A stretch of 64,000 bases of DNA from Halichoerus grypus (lineage: Eukaryota; Chordata; Mammalia; Carnivora; Phocidae): the NCBI RefSeq assembly GCF_964656455.1, contig NC_135724.1, forward strand, positions 6,935,466 through 6,999,465, given 5' to 3'. This document shows positions 60,326 through 64,000 of this stretch, piece by piece. Numbering within the stretch: the stretch's first letter is position 1; the number at the start of each line of letters is the position of its first letter. The notes under the pieces were generated by a model. It was not told the origin of the DNA, did not search any database, and was given only the letters and a program-made list of their open reading frames with translations. The position numbers and the translations under genes are program-made.

Positions 60326-61654
60326 GCAGCTGTTCATGGCAACAATACATTTCTAACACAAAACCAGTTCTTGTCAGAAAGAAAAGTTCACCTCCAATTA
60401 TCCCTAAGATCACTAAGGGTATTAGAAAATCTAGTAGAGTCCGAATTTCAAAGATTCTGCCCTGTTGCTATTGAAAGCACATTTGGACTCATCAGAAAAT
60501 AAGCTGATATTTAGTTCAGAATGTCACTTCAAAATTTTTCTCTAGCATTGGTTTTTACAATAATGAAGTAAATATCCACCTCCTCAATTCCTCACTTGGG
60601 AATCTATTCATTATGAAGCAGACTCAGCTGGTGAGCATTCAAGGCCATGCTAAGGTTCCCTCTTATGATGAAGATTCACACCGGGCTAGATCATACTTCA
60701 ATATCCATTCAGGCCAAAAATAATATTGTCCATGTTATTTGTTGCAGCATTTTGATTTTTTACATAAGTGTTCCTTTAAGAGCTGAGATTCAAAGCTCAT
60801 TTTTACTTTGCCCATCAAAGAGACTACAGGTCTTTCCTCTGCCTTAGTGAGATGCCCCACAATCTCAATAAGAATACATTTTAGGCTTCCAAAAATTTAT
60901 GGTAGACTTTGGCAATGGTTTCTAAATAGGTGTATATGACCTCAAATTCATATTGTTATATTGTTCCCTTTATGAAATTGCTTAAAACATATACTAGCAC
61001 TACTTAGGAAACTTAAATGGAAAATGAGTATCACATTCCATCAGAATTTTGATTTCTTAAAATTATCTACATAAGCAGAGTAAATTATGCCACTAATAAT
61101 TACTAGGAGGGCAATCAAGAGTTTCAAGCACTTTAATTACATATGTTTACTGGACTCAGGAATATGTAAACCTGAGCATGCCAATAATTCCTTCCTAACA
61201 AGATGGTGCCTGCATAACTGGCCAGGAGAAGAGAGGTCCCCTGGAGCCTGAGGAGGCCTGGCATGCCCATCAAGGAATCACTGTCCAAAGTGTTCAGAAA
61301 GAAGGCCGATGCTAGGGTGAAGAGAGACTGAGATTCTGCTTGGATTTTTATTCCCCAATAAGTCATCACTATTATTTTATTGTAATCTATCATTTTACAA
61401 AGACTTTTCTCCCCACGCTGCTCCCCACCCCAACACAAAATTCAACTGCAACAATGAATCAATTCAAATGTCTGCCTACACCCTTGCAACCGGGATTCTG
61501 AATACTGCTTAAAAACAAATCAACAACAACAAAAAATCCTACAACTTTACTGAATAGAGACTGTAAGAAATAGAACTCCAATTTCAATTGTGCCTTCAAA
61601 CACATCCCTATACTTTCTTCTCTTTTCCTTAATTAGTCATTTTTTCCATTATGG
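60326..61654. other. Unassigned DNA without a supported gene
   Basis: Longest frame 61133-61438 (minus, 101 codons) has no recognised domain. Nothing else seen. Confidence 0.4.
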
Positions 61655-61830
61655 AGGCTCTCACTTTAGTGATTAAAAACATGGACTCTGGAATGTGACT
61701 ACTTGTGCATAAATACTGGTGAAACTGCTTATTAGCTGTGTGACATTGGGCAAATTACTTATCCTAAATTTCATATAGAAATGGAAAAATAGTATCTTTC
61801 ATCAGGTTGTGATAGAAGCTATTTGCATTA
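61655..61830 (+). repeat. MIR SINE relic
   Basis: 'gtgattaaaaacatggactc' then 'attagctgtgtgacattggg' and 'caaattacttatcctaaatt' match the MIR core, plus strand. Confidence 0.85.
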
Positions 61831-61895
61831 TGTACGTTGTTAGTTCAAAGTCAACACAATACACTGCAACTATATTTTTCTCTCATTGTCTATTT

Positions 61896-62084
61896 TTTTA
61901 AAGATTTTAATTACTTATTTGAGAGAGAGAGAGTGAGAGAGAGCATGGAGAAGAGGGGCAGAGGGAGAAGGAGAAGCAGACTCCCTGCTGAGCAGGTAGC
62001 CTGATGTGGGACTGGATCTCAGGACCCTGGGATCATTACCTGAGCCGAAAGCAGATGCTTAACCGACTGAGCCACCTAGGTGCC
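61896..62084 (-). mobile_element. Can-SINE, minus strand
   Basis: 'ttttttaaagattttaatta', (GA)n, 'gagaagcagactccctgctg', 'gatcattacctgagccgaaa', 'cgactgagccacctaggtgc'. Target duplication of 17 bp with one mismatch, 'tctctcattgtctattt' (61879-61895) and 'tctctcatggtctattt' (62085-62101). Confidence 0.95.
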
Positions 62085-62101
62085 TCTCTCATGGTCTATT
62101 T

Positions 62102-62547
62102 AAATTCTTCCTGTTCTAAAGCATCTAATCCCATTAACTCACCTCTAATACTAAAAATATTATCCTTCCTTATACTATATAGGAAAAAATCCAGAAATAA
62201 TCTCTCGAATTTCCTCATAGCTTTCTAGCATTTGCATCCACATATTCCTTCCTCCTCCTTGCTACAATGAAAGAGGTGTTCATCAATTTATCTTCCACAC
62301 ATGCTCCTGATCTCACCTACCAGGATCTCAGATACCTCATCTTTCTTTCATTCTTATCAAATAGCTCTTTCTTGTATTTTAGATTTTTATTCTCTCTCAC
62401 TTGCTCTCCCCCACAACTTCCCTCAGTACTCTTTCCATCAACATTTAAAGATGTTTGAGCCTTCCTTAAATTAAAATTTAAGAACAACATACCAATACAT
62501 TTCCATTTAATTTTAATCCCCTAATCTCCACTAACATAGTTCTCATT
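62102..62547. other. Unassigned pyrimidine-rich DNA
   Basis: No recognised gene. The open frame 62267-62458 is CT-rich and without family resemblance. Confidence 0.4.
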
Positions 62548-62564
62548 AATATTTCCCCAAATCA

Positions 62565-62753
62565 GGGGCGCCTGGGTGGCTCAGTTGTTAAGCGTCTGCC
62601 TTCAGCTCAGGTCATGATCCCAGGGTCCTGGGATCGAGCCCGCATCAGGCTCCCTGCTCAGTGGGAAGCCTGCTTCTCTCTCTCCCACTCCCCCTGCTTG
62701 TGTTCCCTCTCTTGCTGTGTCTCTGTCAAATAAATAAATAAAATCTTTAAAAA
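62565..62753 (+). mobile_element. Can-SINE, near consensus
   Basis: Head 'ggggcgcctgggtggctcag', 'gcgtctgccttcagctcagg', 'cccagggtcctgggatcgag', 'cactccccctgcttgtgttc', 'cttgctgtgtctctgtcaaa', tail 'taaataaataaaatctttaa'. Target duplication of 17 bp with one mismatch: 'aatatttccccaaatca' (62548-62564) and 'aatatttcccaaaatca' (62754-62770). Confidence 0.97.
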
Positions 62754-62770
62754 AATATTTCCCAAAATCA

Positions 62771-63024
62771 AAACTTACTACAGAAATCAGATAATTTTTT
62801 AAATATAAAAAGGCAGAAAATCATTAAATATTTTGGCATATTTCCTATCAGTTTTTTCTATGCTACATGTAGATTTGCACCTGTAAATATAAATGTATAT
62901 AGGTATGCATATATAAAACAAACATATACATGCATATATGCCATATACATTAGACAAAACTACACTGTGTGTGAAATACATGTACAGAGACTGTTTGCGT
63001 AATCTGCATTTTTGTTTTGCATAT
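62771..63024. other. Unassigned AT-rich DNA
   Basis: AT-rich with 'catatatgccatatacat'-type short repeats; nothing else recognised. Confidence 0.4.
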
Positions 63025-63215
63025 TAGCTCCACCATTTATCAACTTACCATCAGACAGGTAACTAAATATCTTCATGCCTTGGTTTCAACTATAATATGG
63101 GAATAATGAGCCTATCTCACAGTTTTGGCAAGATCAATCGAGTTCATATATAAAGTGCTTAGAGAAAAACCTGGTACGTGGTTTAATGTTATATAAGTAT
63201 TTCCTATGATTACAC
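63025..63215 (+). repeat. MIR SINE relic
   Basis: 'gccttggtttcaactataat', 'atgggaataatgagcctatc', 'tcacagttttggcaagatca' and 'aaagtgcttagagaaaaacc' follow the 3' half of MIR, plus strand. Confidence 0.85.
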
Positions 63216-63439
63216 TAATGATTACTTTTCAGCAGTAAAAGATCCTCGTTCGTTAAAACATATATATTCCCCAAACCTCCTTGTTGATAAATCCATAAAC
63301 ATTTCTCAGGCTTTAATGAACTGACCTGCAGCTCCGTCTTTGTATTCTTAATATTTTCAGGTCACTCACCTTACTGTCCTCTGCAGCCACCATTTGCTCT
63401 ATCAATTACCTAAGCATCAGTGTCATTTGAATCCCTCTC

Positions 63440-64000
63440 TGACCATTACAAGAATGGGAACATATTCGTAAACAAAACAGAAATCCCCTTCTTTTATGGA
63501 ACTTACACTTTAGTGATGTAGTTAAGAACAACAAACAATGAGTATATTAAGAACATTATATCGCATGTTAAACTGATATAAAAATAGAGCAGAATAAGGA
63601 GTATCGATAACGTTAAGCAAAGAGACATAACGAACAGGGTTACGTTTCCCACAGCTTGAAGGAGGAGAGGGAGTGAACCATATGTCAACTTGGGGAAAAG
63701 CATTCTAGGAAAAGAAAAAATGATGCAGAAGCCCTGAGGAGTATACCTAGGAGAGACATGTTGGGGAGGAAATTAAGAAAAATTAGTAAGACTAATAAAG
63801 CCAGTGAGACCGGAATAGAAGTTGAATGGGAAGATATAACAATTACAAAAGTGAGAGTTGACATTAAGCCAGATTATGTAGGGTCATTAGATCAATTACA
63901 AACGCCATCTGAGAGAATGAAAATCCACTACATGGTTTCAGGAAGGGAAGAGGTATGACTGACTCACTTTTTAAAGGATTACTCTGACTATTCTGTAGAA
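63440..64000 (+). repeat. Ancient interspersed repeat, family unresolved, runs off the window
   Basis: 'ttatggaacttacactttag', 'gaaaagcattctaggaaaag', 'atgcagaagccctgaggagt' and 'attatgtagggtcattagat' form an ordered pattern that I recognise as a widespread old mammalian repeat; family not named with confidence. The open frame 63758-63958 falls inside it and is not a gene. Confidence 0.45.

Noticed and set aside
62565..62640. tRNA-like sequence with A- and B-box-like motifs in SINE heads
   Set aside because: The heads are tRNA-Lys-derived parts of Can-SINEs and cannot fold into a mature tRNA with an intact anticodon arm in the copies seen.
1..64000. CRISPR array, operon, phage or plasmid features
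   Set aside because: The window is mammalian; spaced direct repeats found are SINE target duplications or microsatellites.

Overview
This window is nuclear genomic DNA of a carnivoran mammal. At least thirteen copies of a tRNA-Lys-derived Can-SINE (SINEC) are present, with heads reading 'ggggcgcctgggtggctcag' and tails of (CT)n followed by 'aataaataaaatctt'. They lack the changes typical of dog-family SINEs and the long 'gacagctcagagcctgg' body of cat-family SINEs, so an arctoid source (bear, mustelid or seal group) is most likely; the species cannot be fixed. The sequence is AT-rich and CpG-poor. I found no host protein-coding exon, no functional RNA gene and no prokaryote-like feature. All open frames are short, and the longer recognisable ones belong to decayed transposable elements. 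It reads as intergenic or deep-intronic DNA.

Layout. 0-2 kb: pol remnant of an old ERVL-like endogenous retrovirus (RNase H, integrase, dUTPase order), split by a young 3' LINE-1 fragment. 2-6.6 kb: no recognised gene. 6.7-10.1 kb: LINE-1 copy A, with its middle deleted. 10-23 kb: mostly unassigned AT-rich DNA with an antisense LINE-1 3' end (12.8 kb), a MaLR-type LTR (17.4 kb) and one SINE (19.5 kb). 23-26 kb: an ERVL-type LTR and an ancient L1M 3' region carrying two SINEs, next to two tandem SINEs. 27-33 kb: L2 and MIR relics, a full-length reverse SINE, LTR candidates and a stretch with unusually many CpGs. 33-36 kb: repeat-poor AT-rich DNA. 36-52 kb: a LINE-1 pile-up made of an ancient L1M in pieces, copy B (3' half missing) and copy C (essentially full length, about 6.3 kb), all in the + orientation, plus a SINE whose head is an inverted copy of its own body. 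52-64 kb: unassigned DNA with SINEs, L2 and MIR relics and a second MaLR-type LTR.

No genes work together here. The functional logic visible is that of retrotransposition: SINE insertions flanked by 12-19 bp target duplications next to A-rich sequence, as expected when LINE-1 machinery mobilises them. All LINE-1 and retroviral reading frames carry stops, frameshifts or deletions. I did not find a previously undescribed biological system. The observations most worth a second look are rearrangement footprints (the SINE foldback, the L1 deletion junction, the B/C L1 junction), a 45-nt alternating purine-pyrimidine tract, and candidate conserved non-coding stretches.
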